Shown: positions 53,085 to 64,000 of the stretch, one piece after another
Position numbering within the stretch: position 1 is the first letter of the stretch
Layout: every line of letters begins with the position of its first letter
Origin: Maea johnstoni
Lineage: Eukaryota > Annelida > Polychaeta > Spionida > Magelonidae
Reading direction: 5' to 3'
Assembly (NCBI GenBank): GCA_963942565.1
Contig: OZ012685.1
Coordinates: 39,336,882 to 39,400,881, forward strand
Length of the DNA stretch: 64,000 nucleotides
Notes under the pieces: generated by a model
Databases searched by the model: none
What the model was told of the DNA's origin: nothing
Seen by the model: the letters and a program-made list of their open reading frames with translations, nothing else
Made by a program: the position numbers and the translations under genes

Positions 53085-53102
53085 AATAAAATGTCAAATA
53101 AA
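53085..53102 (+). terminator. FNIP: Candidate distal FNIP poly(A) signals
   Basis: AATAAA at 53085-53090 and 53097-53102, followed by T/GT-rich TTTATGTTTCTTGTACATG. An alternative proximal signal is at 50790. Which is used cannot be told from sequence. Confidence 0.4.
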
Positions 53103-54039
53103 TTACTTATATAACTGATATTTATGTTTCTTGTACATGATTGTTATGTCCACTTTGATTTCACCTATAAATACTGTGAAAATTAAGCATCTACTGCCAC
53201 TCCCACTACTTCTGCCCCTGCTACAACTTTCATAAATATAAATATTTCTTTTACTGTCTTAGCAAATTGCTACTTCTACTACTACAACTGCAGCTTATGA
53301 TACTACAGGCAACTCAGGCCAAGCCAGAGCCAAAGGATACCAGATTTTTGGCCTAGCTGTAGGTTCCTGGTACATGCTATAACACTAATGTTTGGGCTCT
53401 CTAAGTGCTGTATGTCAGGGTAGCCGAATTTCCAATCAACATAAAATTATATAGGCATGCTTTATTAAATTTGTTGTCATGGTATGTATGTTATAGTTTA
53501 AACCTCGAAACATGTAGGCATTATGCATTACTTATCCTACATAAACTGGATTTGTCCATTTTATATGGAAAAAATATTTCGCCTAGGCCGGGCAGAACGG
53601 CCTGGTCCCATTCTACCCCACTCATGCAGAGTTGCCTGTACTACTACCTACGTCTTATACTGATTTTAAACTTCTACTGTAACTGCTAATTCTATTGATA
53701 TCACCAATTCATTGAAATATTTAGTACATTTTTCATGGGCAAATCAGAGACAAAGAAAAGTCAGTCTTGTGGTTGTATAATTGAGTAACTTTATTCCACA
53801 TCATTCTTTGTTATCACATGATGCTCTGTACCACCTAATATGTGCTTTCCCTTCAAGTACTAATTATACACATCTTGATATTTTCTTAGAAAAGAATAAA
53901 GACATAGACAGGCAGAGGTATAGAATAGACACCAAAGCAGATTTGATCATAACAGAAACATCCCCCACACCCCTTCCCACTGTCAAGGTTGAACAAGCAC
54001 CACTTCAAGGACTTGCTAGAAGCCAGTCATCACTTTTAA

Positions 54040-54239
54040 CCCATTCATGCCATGAGTTCTCTTACAAAAGTGTCATCAAGATATCAAGAAAATTTTGAAA
54101 ATAATTTCACAATAAATGCGTTTAAGAGTTGACTTAAGTTCTGCTAACATTTAATCTCCAAATATATCCTAAAAAGATCCTTAGAGCATGAAGATGTCCC
54201 CCCAAAAAAACATTTTCAGTTCTATCGGGCATGAATGGG
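54040..54239. mobile_element. TTAA-type MITE (family 3), 200 bp
   Basis: TTAA at 54036-54039; CCCATTCATGCC at the left and GGGCATGAATGGG at the right are inverted repeats. The right TTAA is degraded to ATGA. Confidence 0.75.
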
Positions 54240-55059
54240 ATGAGAGACCAATTTACCTACAAATGGATGAAAACGTTTATTTGGTAAAATATTTGAAAAC
54301 TGACATTCAATCACAATTTCTTGTTGAATTGCTGTGCTGTGAACCCATTCATAATCAGTTTTTTCTCTAACATCTGGATTTCAAATTAACTTTTGTAAAA
54401 GAAGTTCGGTGAAGCACTAACTAGCAAACGCTTGAGGGATAGGCGATTTTGTGGTCTCTCTGACAGAGTATCTGGGACCCTCATCACCAAATTTCAAATC
54501 TGGCATTTAAAGAAGTTTTCAGTGACTTGGGGTTAGTTGGTTGCCATCCTCAGGTACTTTGGTTCCCTCTACAACTAACAATTGACTTAGCCTCAATAAG
54601 GCAGAAAAAAATAACTATGAAATTTCATATCCCAATGCTTGTCACATGAGATATGGTTATACAACCTGTGCCAGGAGGATACATGATCAGAATGACAGTA
54701 CCTGGCAACTAACAGGGAATACTTTGGAAGACATAGAACAAATACAAATACCTCCTCATGTTAACCTGTTCCTGCCCAGAGAACCCACCAGGTCTGACAC
54801 ATATGAAACAGAGAGTAAAAGATTGAGGCTAATTTCCATTCTTCATTTTTCATAAATAAGTTTAGGGGAGGGGGTAATGGGGTGATCAATAAGTTATTAA
54901 TAACTCCTAAATACAAGTTAAAACAATTTCTTAAATATTCATATTTTTATACCACTTTCCATTGAATTGAGTTAATAAATCAATTGGCCAAAAATGCATT
55001 TCATACGCAGGTCTCGATACCACCTAAAATCAATCAACCGTACTACTTTGTAACCCTGG

Positions 55060-55142
55060 GGCCCTCGGGCTACTTGTAAACATGCCAGAGGGCCTCAGGG
55101 AAGATTCTTGCCATTGGACTTAGTTACCCTCTTTAAATAAAG

Positions 55143-55173
<31 letters not shown>

Positions 55174-55182
55174 TATTATTAT
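55060..55182 (+). mobile_element. Probable non-LTR retroposon 3' tail
   Basis: TTAGTTACCCTCTTTAAATA then AAGATTATTATTATTATTAT: a unique 3' end followed by (ATT)n, the usual tail form of many invertebrate LINE/SINE families. The 5' part is not recognisable. Confidence 0.5.
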
Positions 55183-57136
55183 AACATACAACACCCCCAC
55201 ACCACCTTTCAAATTCTGTATCCAAATTTGGAAGAACCTTCCAAGATAAATATTTCAACTTGAGAAGTTGAGATTGTTTGCGCATGACCTTTCAACTTCC
55301 CATCTATATTACTCTGATTTGAGGGACAATTCTTCAATATTTGCATAATATTGCTAGTTAGGGTGGGCTAACTGATCCATGTGTCAGACTAAACAGGCAC
55401 TCTGAGTAAAAACAGGTTACATTGACGCACCTTTAACTTCATACTTTGTTAATAAATGACTTTCACAAAAACATTTAATGATTGTTAAAAATGTTAATTT
55501 TAGAATGCATGCATTTACAACAGATAATAACAATATAAATTTATTTTCATGTCAAAAATATCATGATGGTTCATTCTCAACTTTAACATGCAGTACTTTG
55601 TCAAATGGTTCTCTTTATTCCAGTATTGCTTTTGTAACCCTTACCATTTCAAGCTTGTTTCTCAGGCATTTCTCTCAAATCATAAAGCAAAATAAAGGTG
55701 TGTTTCATATTACCTGAAAACATCTAAAAGAGAGTGAAAATCTCAAAATGTTTTTTTTTTCAAGTTTAGGGAAAACATCCAGCATTTTTTTCTTTAATGT
55801 AGTGATTCACTCAAAGAAATTTGGAAAAATTCAAATGTCTGCCCTAAATTGAACACAAACACAAACGCGTAAATGGAACACAAATACTGGTTCTTCCTGG
55901 TAACTGGAAACCAACCCTTTTGCCTGACTGACCATATTCCTTGACCATCAGTGCTTATCTATATTCACCATAGCGGTCAAGCAATAGCACTCAATAACTT
56001 ATATCGTCGAATCCTTCCCACAAAAGAAGCAGACTGAAAGCAAGACATTTCTTACATCAAAATCTTTTTCTCTACATTCATCCTGTCAAGCTTAAGACTA
56101 AGCATTTTGCTATTGATGTGACACAAGGGGTAGTTTTACTTTCAAAATCTGCTATAAGCAATCATATTACAGAAAACATAAGTACTCATAAAAGGGAATG
56201 TTACCTAAAATCTGAGACAAAATCTCAATTTTCAAAAATCTAAGTTGTCCTATTTTACTGCTTGATTATCTCCAGAGCTAGATAAATAAGGGGTAACTAA
56301 AAAGAAGCATTAATTAACCCCATGTTTCACATTCACAAACTTCTAACAGGAGTTTGTGCCATGAATGGAAATAATGGAAAATAGATTCTGCATAGCGACA
56401 TTTGAACATGATTGATAGAAAGATTGATTGATTGACAGATTGATTGATTGAGCGTTGAAATGAGAGAGGAGACGCATTCATAGAAAATATCAATACCTCA
56501 GCAAGTTTGAGAAAAATATTGCAAGTATCATATATAATATATCATATCTAAATAACAAGATGAAAGACTAAGCAATGATCAATTACAAGATTGTTAGGCT
56601 GATTACAATAAATTTCCCGCCGCACATTATTATTATGATATTGTCTTTATACATTACACCATCCTCTCAAGAGAACCCAGGTCATCTGAAAATACTGAGA
56701 ATAATATATTTAGAAAATCAAGATTAGATGAATATTTGAAAACTTGTTGGAAAGAATAGCAATCAAATCACCCATTCTAATATTTCCCGAATTATTGCTT
56801 TGTTTTTGATATATGTTAATGATTTTCAGATCACCTAGGAGCTCAGGGTAGGAATGTGCTAATATTTGTACATTTCATTCAGTACTTTCTACACTTTTGT
56901 CATTCATTTCACATTCATCAGCATGCAGGCCCAATCCAAGATGACCTATGTCTTTCATGAAGGTCAAATCACCACAATTAGTACAGTGGCTGAGATTTGT
57001 GTTAATTCCTGTACAAATTAGTATATTATAAACATTTCTTACACTTATCCTTTATATCTAGACCTACCACACCCCTTCCCTGTATCCAGTCTGATCACAC
57101 CCCACTATACCCAATCACATCTAGGGCACTTTTGAA

Positions 57137-57274
<138 letters not shown>

Positions 57275-57284
57275 CACAGTGATG

Positions 57285-57450
57285 CCCACAATGATGTCCA
57301 ACATGGTCACTACTAAAATGATCGCTATAATGATCGATTAAATGGCCACTGTATTAACCATTGTGGTGACCACTAAGATGACCACCATGAGTAATATGGT
57401 GACCACTGTGATGGCCTCTTTAATGACCACTTTTATGACCATTATAATAT
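57285..57450. repeat. Degenerate ATGACCACT/ATGGTGACC repeat
   Basis: More than ten diverged units of (A)TGACCACTRT or ATGGTGACC in phase about 9-21 bp, directly after the TA tract. Confidence 0.75.
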
Positions 57451-58084
57451 CCTCTATCAAGGTAGCAGTTTGATTACATGTATTCTTTTGATTAGGAGAC
57501 AGATGACTTACAATGATTCTCATTGGTTCAGGTTTCCCCTGTAACCATGACAATATGCACCACACATAGGAAGAATCAGGATATCTTGTTTCTGATTGGC
57601 TGAATATATCCTCACAAGATTTCAGTCAGCTAGAGCAATTCAAATGAGGCGTAGGTGGTAAATATAGCACCTGGCATGTCCACAAATCTAACAGCTTAGA
57701 GAATAACTCATCAATTAAGGTAATATCTGAATATTATTGGAAGAGGGCTTGAGAAAACTATCAGAAGTAACAACTTTCAGTCAAATATGTCTAAAAATAT
57801 TGAATTGCTAACAAAATATTTCCATGTACTTCAAGCCATGTGAGTGTTACAGACATTTATAACTGAAATATATCTCTAGTTGAACCTATAACCAGTGTAA
57901 GAAAACCCACTGCATCTTGTATTCAGTATTAATTTGAATGCCATGAGTTATAACAATAAATATATTGTGAATAGTAGGTACCTTGAAAGGTCCAATTTGA
58001 AATGAATTGTTTGCCGAGTGAAATCTTGAGAGATGTTGTCCTAACACCATACCTCAGCCCATGATTGTTGACAGTTGTGATATC

Positions 58085-58676
58085 CTATAGATGGGTGAAC
58101 TCCTCTACTGCTAGTGGGGCCTCATCCGAGGATTTGGGGGGTGGGGGAGGGGGTGGCTGGGGACGGGTAGGGCGACCGCTTCCCTGTCTCTGGAAGTTGC
58201 TCCCGCTCCCACTCCTATTTGGAGGTGGGGGTGCGGGTGGTCTGTCTTGGGGTCTTGCCGGGGGTGGCCCGTGCGGGCGCTCAGGGGGTACATGAGGGCG
58301 CTCCGAGTGTGGGGGTGGGGGTAGGGGTTTATCGGCGGCAAAGGAAGGGGAAGCGGGGGCTGCAGAAAGGGGTTTATCAGGGGGCGGCGTGATGGGTCGG
58401 TCTATGCTGGGTCTTGCCGGGATCGGCGGCGGTTCCCCGTGTATATTTATTAGCAATCCTGTCAGTCCAGCATCCGGGGGTGTTACATGGACCTCGGGCG
58501 CCTCCGGAGAAGTCTCTGTCCCCGAACTCTGCCTATCTACAAATGAAGGTTTCTCCGACACAGCGGGCTTCTCCGAGATCACGGGCTTCTCAGCTACTGC
58601 TGGGCCTGGTGGTCGTGGGGCCGGCTTTTTGCTGGTCCGTCGCCCGAGTTTGGGACTATGGGACGGCGACGTCGAT
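58085..58676 (-). CDS. Last coding exon of the proline-rich gene
   Basis: About 196 residues, roughly one third proline. Clear GC and CpG rise over the surrounding AT-rich DNA. Acceptor TTTTCAG at 58683-58677. Confidence 0.85.
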
Positions 58677-60292
58677 CTGAAAATAGTGAAAACAATAAAA
58701 TAAGAAAAACTGTGTCAATTATACAATCATAATTGGTTACAATGGACTAGTAGTATTTATCTTTTTTTGTGAATTATATTGGAATTTTACTACTAAAATA
58801 AATTTTAAAAATCTGTACTTATCATTTATTTTTAGCACAAAATAAGAATTTGAATGGGGAGACCATCTTAATGTTTTCAAACCTTTTTAATGCATATTTA
58901 TCATCAGACAATGATTTTGACAGTTTTAACATGATATGCTGTAGATTGGAAAGAGTGGTGTTGTGATAATATTATCAGTCAGTCAGGCATTAGTCTGTTA
59001 AGCCAGTATTAGATTACAGTCATGGTTACATATTACAGCAAGAAAGATTTGTCAGCAAGACCAGAAATTCCAAGGTACCAACATCAAAAAACATTGACAA
59101 CTATGCATTTTGTTTTGTTGGTAAAAGTATCATCAAAATTATTATATATTTTCAAATTTTTGAAATTAATCAAACATTTGATTAAAATATCAATTGGTTT
59201 AGCATGATTTTGAGGTTTCCATGATTTTTATTGTCTTCTCGATCAAATATGCATAGATGTTAATGCAAGAGGGATGTTGGATAGAGTTGGTTAGATACTT
59301 ATCAATAATTATCAGGCAAGTTTATAGCTACCATGCAGATTATAAGCTCAGGGATGAAATATCCTCTGAGAAATTACAAGTTGAGATATAAACCATTGTC
59401 TTGATAATTACGTGATAGCTGTTATATATGAGTTTATAACAAATAAACAACAAATAATAGTTACCTACAACCATTATGAAAAGGTAAGGTAAGAGCATTC
59501 CATTCTCTCTTTTTGAGATTAGAGAACTCCAGTCATATTTTCAGACTTCCCAGTTCTCATGATTTATTTTCACACAGCTTTCACATAACTGTTAGATATG
59601 TGTTAAGCAATTATCATATAAACCCTAAAAACATTACATATGAGAAAACCCCATTTCTCTCTTTGTAATGTCAGATTTCTTTTTTCCAATCCATTGATGA
59701 CTCTTAAGTTCTCATAATCGATCATCGTCCCCATTGTTATTAGGTCCATGAAAACAATAGAAAACGTTTCTAGTTCTCATAATCGATCATCGTCCCCATT
59801 GTTATCAGGACAATGAAAACAATAGAAAACGTTTATTGTTCTATTAATCGATCATCGTCCCCATTGTTATTAGGACAATGAAAACAATAGAAAACGTTTT
59901 TTTTTTTAGTTCTCATACTTGATCATCATCCCCATTGTTATCAGGTCCATGAAAACAATAGAAAACGTTGATAGTTCTCACAAATGACCATTGTCCCCAT
60001 TGTTATCAGGACAATGATAACAATAGAAAACGTTTATATTTCTCTTAATCGATCGTCCCCATTGTTATCAGGACAATGAAAACAATAGAAAGCGTTGCGT
60101 CTTACCCTAGCAGGTCCCCTGAGGGGTGATGAGAGGAGGAGGAAGAGGAGTTGATAGAGAGACTGTTTTGCGAGCTGTGAGGAGGGGACTCGCTGTTGGC
60201 GTTGATGGTGGCGGCTGTGGCGCCGGACGTCAGGGTCCCCGGCGGTGTCGAGCCTGAGCTGCCCGTGGGCTCTGTGGGCGTGAATACTATCT
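58085..60292 (-). CDS. 3' end of a proline-rich SH3/PDZ-ligand protein, possibly ARHGAP17/44-like
   Basis: Minus-strand exons 60292-60106 and 58676-58085 join in frame: GG|A completes a glycine (DLLG-STSPSHSPKLGRR). The first exon follows CATTTCAG and ends GG/GTAAGA. The second follows TTTTCAG and ends with stop TAG at 58087-58085. Sequence: IVFTPTEPTGSSGSTPPGTL, Ser/His/Asn-rich, then LGRRTSKKPAPRPPGP, three 'EKP' repeats, and many proline clusters (PPPIPARP, PLPPPP, PPAPPPP, PQPPPPPPP) suited to SH3 or profilin/EVH1 binding. It ends EEFTHL, a class I PDZ-ligand form (T-x-L). RICH-type RhoGAPs combine a BAR-RhoGAP body with this kind of Pro-rich tail and PDZ ligand, but no BAR or GAP exon is in view, so the family is a guess. 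Convergent with FNIP. Confidence 0.8.
59735..60095 (-). repeat. ~62-68-bp minisatellite, six units, abutting a splice donor
   Basis: Units share CCCCATTGTTATYAGG(A/T)CMATGAAAACAATAGAAAACGTT (given in parts here: CCCCATTGTTAT, AGGACAATGAAAACAATAG, AAAACGTT) and AATCGATCATCGT. The last unit starts about 10 nt inside the intron from the donor at 60105-60104. Each unit has a short ATTGT/ACAAT hairpin. Confidence 0.92.
60106..60292 (-). CDS. Penultimate coding exon of the proline-rich gene
   Basis: 187 nt, phase 1 in and phase 2 out (61 whole codons). Thr/Ser/Pro-rich (TPTEPTGSSGSTPPGTLTSG). Flanked by tandem repeats on both sides. Confidence 0.82.
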
Positions 60293-60530
60293 CTGAAATG
60301 ACACACGGCGAGCTTGCTCTTTACCACCTTTCGCTGGACTTACTTACAAAACCATGCTCATGAAACACGCTATTCTGTACGGGTGAATATCTCTGAAATG
60401 ACACGCACGACGAGCTTGCTCTTTACCAGCTTTCACTGGACTTATTCATAAAACTGTAGGGGCGAATACTATCTTTGAAACGCTACTTGTCCCTGGACTC
60501 CTTTTCACAAACATGCTCATGAAACACCCA
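60278..60530 (-). repeat. Threefold repeat of an intron/exon boundary
   Basis: GTGAATA(CTAT)CTCTGAAATG, CGAGCTTGCTCTTTACC and CACTGGACTTA recur from 60280, 60382 and about 60462. On the minus strand this includes the exon acceptor; unit 2 keeps an intact CATTTCAG/AGATATTC, while unit 3 has TTTCAAAG. Confidence 0.88.
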
Positions 60531-61935
60531 ACACTACATGTCCTCTTTATAAGAAGTTTCTACTCTACCATCCTTGGTCTGTCTCAGGACAAAAAAAAGG
60601 TGTCAACTAGATAGTCTAAGAAATATAGGATCAGGTAACCAAAGGAGGAAGTTTCTTAGTGGTTTGCTATTTCATTACATAGATTATTATTTAAATACAA
60701 TAGCATTTTTCATTTGGTGCTACCTGTTCCATCCAAACCAAGTTGATATACACTGACAGAGTAATTACAAACACTACAACTTTACCTCAATCCAACCAGT
60801 TGCTGGCAAACACACCCCCATCCCCCACACATAAACTTGATCCTTACTACTTAATGCTAACAAACTCACAATACTCAACATTCATAACCCTATCAAACAA
60901 TTTGCCACTGATGCTACCTAATTTAACAGACACCCCTGTCCTTCATTCCTCCCTTTGACTTCCAACCTCAACTTAACCTTATCCTTTGCATCCAATTCTA
61001 ACCCACCCATAGAGCATACCACATCAATTCATTTATCTACATGAATCTCTGCTGATACGACCTAAATTTCAGCCACAATCCCTCTCTCCCTAACCCTAAT
61101 TCCGAAACCAACCAACCAACACTCCACACAAACTAACTTGAATCAACCCATATAGACCAAACCAACAAAACAAACTTAAATAAAAATGCTCCACTTCTTA
61201 TTCCAATCCAGGTGTTATTGTATATAATCTTATAACAAAAAAGCACTGCATCTTCCAATTTTTCAAACAATAAGCTGTTCAAACTCATAGGCACGTGCTA
61301 TTTGACCAATTCATGCCTGAAGCAACCCAAAAACACGCGACTTTTGGGGTGACATCCCTCTAGTGAGAGCTTCTTTTAGAGAATGTCTTAATAAGACTAA
61401 AATAACAGCCAATAACTCTTGTTTTTTTCTTTTGGAATTTACACTTACCAAAATATTTAAGAGGTATCACAGCATCCAGATACACTGGTTGAGTGGAATA
61501 TTGAATTTCAATTTTCGTAATTTTTTCTGCAATATTCAGTCTAAATTGAGAATTGCCATTTGCAAGAGATGGAAGAAATTGGAATGACAAGGAAAAACCG
61601 CCGCATAACAAAAAGTCACTGAGAACTTTCTCACATTCTTCAAGGCATGAGAGGGTCAACCATTCAATCATAACACATGCAGGTAAGGTGCACCAATCTG
61701 GTTATAGCACAAAGTAACTTCTTCTTTATTCATAGCTGTTCTATATCAAACAGTTATTGCATGGAAAGGGGTAGGGAGATTTGGTAGTTCTTTTTAGGAT
61801 GTAAACTATAGCTTGGGTAAGGATAAAATTTGCTCTATTCCTACGCTTGAATGTTGTATCTTTAATAATCAATGCTTCTTTCAGGGCAAACCATTTAGAT
61901 GAAAAAAATCAATCAAGAACATAACATACATACAA

Positions 61936-62035
<100 letters not shown>

Positions 62036-63406
62036 ATACAAGGAAGTTACATTCATAATTCCTAGACTTAAAGGTCACAATGAAATCACTTTACCTGGGT
62101 CAACATTCATTTGTTCTCTGGTGGAGTTGGAAACTAATAGGTTGCTTAATCTATTGCAGATGATATCAGGCTATACAATGTTCCAACCACAAGCTTATGT
62201 AATATTACTGGAAATTATCTTAGTCTATTAGAAATCACTTTCAATGTTTAGAAATTTCTAAATCAAATACAGTTCTTCAGATTATGACAGGATAGATGAT
62301 ACCTTAATCATTAAAAACTTTAAGTACTCTTATCTAAAAGGTCTTTTTGTTTTTGGTAAAAGGGAAAATATGAAAAAATCTACTTCTACTACTACCAGGT
62401 TCTTCTTCAAGGATCTTGTTTAGAATGTGGAAACAATGAAATTATTCCAAGTTTTCATAAGACAAAGACTTTATTTCACAAACTAATGTATTCCATAAGA
62501 CCATATACAGCATCTATGATAAAGTCAAAGATAAAATACTGAAAGTCATCTCAAAATAATACAAATACAAACCTTAAAAATACCCAACCTATTGATTGGA
62601 CACAGAATAGTCAGTTAACAAATTGTGGCCTTCCATTGTTAAACACATAAATGTAAATTTCTCTTGCAAGAGATCAAATTTAAAAAACACATTCTTTTGT
62701 ACTGAGATCTTGTTCTTAATACCTTTCATTTATCCCTTAATTCAACCTCAGGACATTTTGTACAATATGATGACTTAAAACACCCAATCCCATACATAAG
62801 GACACTTTGGCATATTCATTCTGTTTCAAAAAAATACTTAAAATGGCCACCTCTAACTATAAACATTCATAGGAGTCTAAGCCCCTGAAATATTTACAAC
62901 ATCTCCATGGTGATTATCCTCTGCGGAATATCCTATGACTAAGCTCTATCAGAATATGCAAGCCAAGGAAGATTCTCATGAACATCAAACAATCCAATTA
63001 CCTCTGCCTAATTCAGATTTCAGAGAGACAAATGGAAATAAAAACATGACCGTAAGATTGAGGGTGTGGGTTGTTGAGATGAGCTAATTGTGATGTGGCA
63101 ATTGAAGTTGAAACTTTTTCATTTATCTTTGCTTTTCTGCCACTCTATCAAAACCAAATTGTGGCTAGCCAGTTGTCCATGTTAGAGGAAACGTGTGCCT
63201 GTCACTGGCAACTTCCTCACATGCCCTAAGCTAGATTTGAACTCAGGAGTCGTGCCAGTGGTTGGAGACAGGAGTGCAGCTAGAGCTCTTGGCTAGTGGG
63301 GCAGTCCCCGCTGCTGTAGCAGTGCTGCAGCTCCACTGGTCCACCTCATCCATCAAGGCTCCTGCTGCTAATTAACAACTAATTGATTGCTTGATTCACT
63401 AATTAA

Positions 63407-63612
63407 CCCTTATGCTGCTGGTGGCTAATTTTGCCAATACCAAATGATGCAAAAACACCTGAGAAATGACCGAAATCCTGGCAAATGGGTACTCAACTGA
63501 GAGAGCTTGGTGAGAGCTATCCAATGAATACCAACATGACAGGGCTGCCATGGTTTTCAAAAGTTTTAGCGTCATTGTGCTTAGGACGAAAGTAGCCCCA
63601 GCATTGGAAGTG
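63407..63612 (+). mobile_element. piggyBac-like MITE (family 1), intact TTAA flanks
   Basis: 206 bp; TTAA at 63403-63406 and 63613-63616; CCCTTATGCTGCTGGTGGC ... CAGCATTGGAAGTG. Confidence 0.88.
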
Positions 63613-64000
63613 TTAAGAAGATGAGGAAAACAAAATCAAGTGGGAGGTAAAGATTAAATAAATGGTTAGCTCATTTCAATTGGGATATCTTTCAATAGAA
63701 AATGAACATTTTCATGTATTATCTGATTTTTTCTTCTTCTTTACTTTAATTCAACTTAGGATCACAAGCAAAAGTGGATTGCAATGTTCATGAGAAGATT
63801 CCTCGAATAACAGGCAAACTTGTACAAATGTCTGGCACTTTAATGACACAAGGTAAACATACTGCATTGAAAATTGTTCTTTAGCTATTCTGACTCCTAG
63901 ATGGTAACCATTTACCAAGTATAACCGTCTAACAAGGTCTTGGCCCAATCATACTCTTTGCCTGCAGGGTAAGATGCCAAATATATTGAAGCCTATTTAA

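Larger units (their letters stand above)
49825..53102 (+). other. FNIP: FNIP 3' UTR / flank
   Basis: No further ORF of note. It includes two family 1 MITEs (49937 and 50396) and a tract 51310-51500 related to 48170-48370 (shared GCAACTAAAATCAAA and GAATTACTACAAA). AATAAA occurs at 50790-50795 and twice at 53085-53102. Confidence 0.5.

Noticed and set aside
53781-54098. Plus-strand ORF of 105 codons after the FNIP 3' flank
   Set aside because: No domain, no splice support, and its end runs into a MITE.
58065-58703. Plus-strand Gly-rich ORFs
   Set aside because: Antisense shadows of the proline-rich exon.
60034-60327. Minus-strand ORF of 97 codons over the penultimate exon
   Set aside because: Wrong frame; the frame that splices in phase to 58676-58085 gives the Thr/Ser/Pro-rich sequence instead.
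61080-61105. CCCTAACCCTAA resembling telomeric repeat
   Set aside because: Only two units in a C/A-rich tract; no array.

Overview
This is an AT-rich, intron-rich animal (metazoan) window, most likely from a marine invertebrate. The evidence is canonical GT-AG introns, a full-length ortholog of the animal gene FNIP1/FNIP2, many short inverted-repeat DNA transposons (MITEs) and long (TA)n microsatellites. I cannot place it in a phylum from sequence alone.

Layout. (1) 66-1467, + strand: the last two coding exons of a single-pass membrane protein with a PKD-like ectodomain end. Its C-terminal tail runs into a short minisatellite. (2) About 1,976-21,100: a roughly 9-10 kb tandem segmental duplication (copy 1 about 1,976-10,960; copy 2 about 11,970-21,100) with an older duplication nested inside each copy. 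Each copy keeps a small minus-strand ORF of 85-86 residues, about 84% identical between copies, in otherwise more diverged sequence. (3) 21,244-49,824, + strand: a complete folliculin-interacting protein gene. I resolved 19 coding exons by hand. Every splice phase closes, giving a 1,233-residue protein that starts like human FNIP (short Met-Ala-x-Leu-Phe leader) and ends like it (the THSP-containing tail). Intron 1 is 10.9 kb and intron 8 is 3.7 kb. (4) 49,825-about 53,100: 3' UTR and flank with piggyBac-like MITEs and two adjacent AATAAA signals. (5) 58,085-60,292, - strand: the last two coding exons of a proline-rich protein ending in a class I PDZ-ligand-like tail, tentatively a RICH-type RhoGAP (ARHGAP17/44-like). 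It converges on FNIP. The rest of that gene lies beyond the right edge or was not found.

FNIP and the small minus-strand gene of copy 2 are divergent neighbours, with start codons about 510 bp apart, so they probably share a promoter region. FNIP would partner folliculin in the lysosomal Rag-GTPase/AMPK nutrient-sensing pathway. The other genes have no visible functional link to it.

Mobile DNA is dominated by cut-and-paste families: a roughly 200-bp MITE with TTAA target sites and CCCT ends (piggyBac-like), a roughly 310-bp hAT-like MITE with exact 8-bp target duplications, a 1.1-kb hAT relic in FNIP intron 8, a pogo/Tigger-like MITE, and several long foldback elements. Some are present in only one copy of the tandem duplication, which dates them.

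The most unusual pattern is that three separate 3' splice sites (FNIP exons 12 and 19, and the penultimate exon of the minus-strand gene) lie in the last copy of a roughly 90-120-bp tandem repeat. Upstream copies therefore carry intact or decayed duplicate acceptors.
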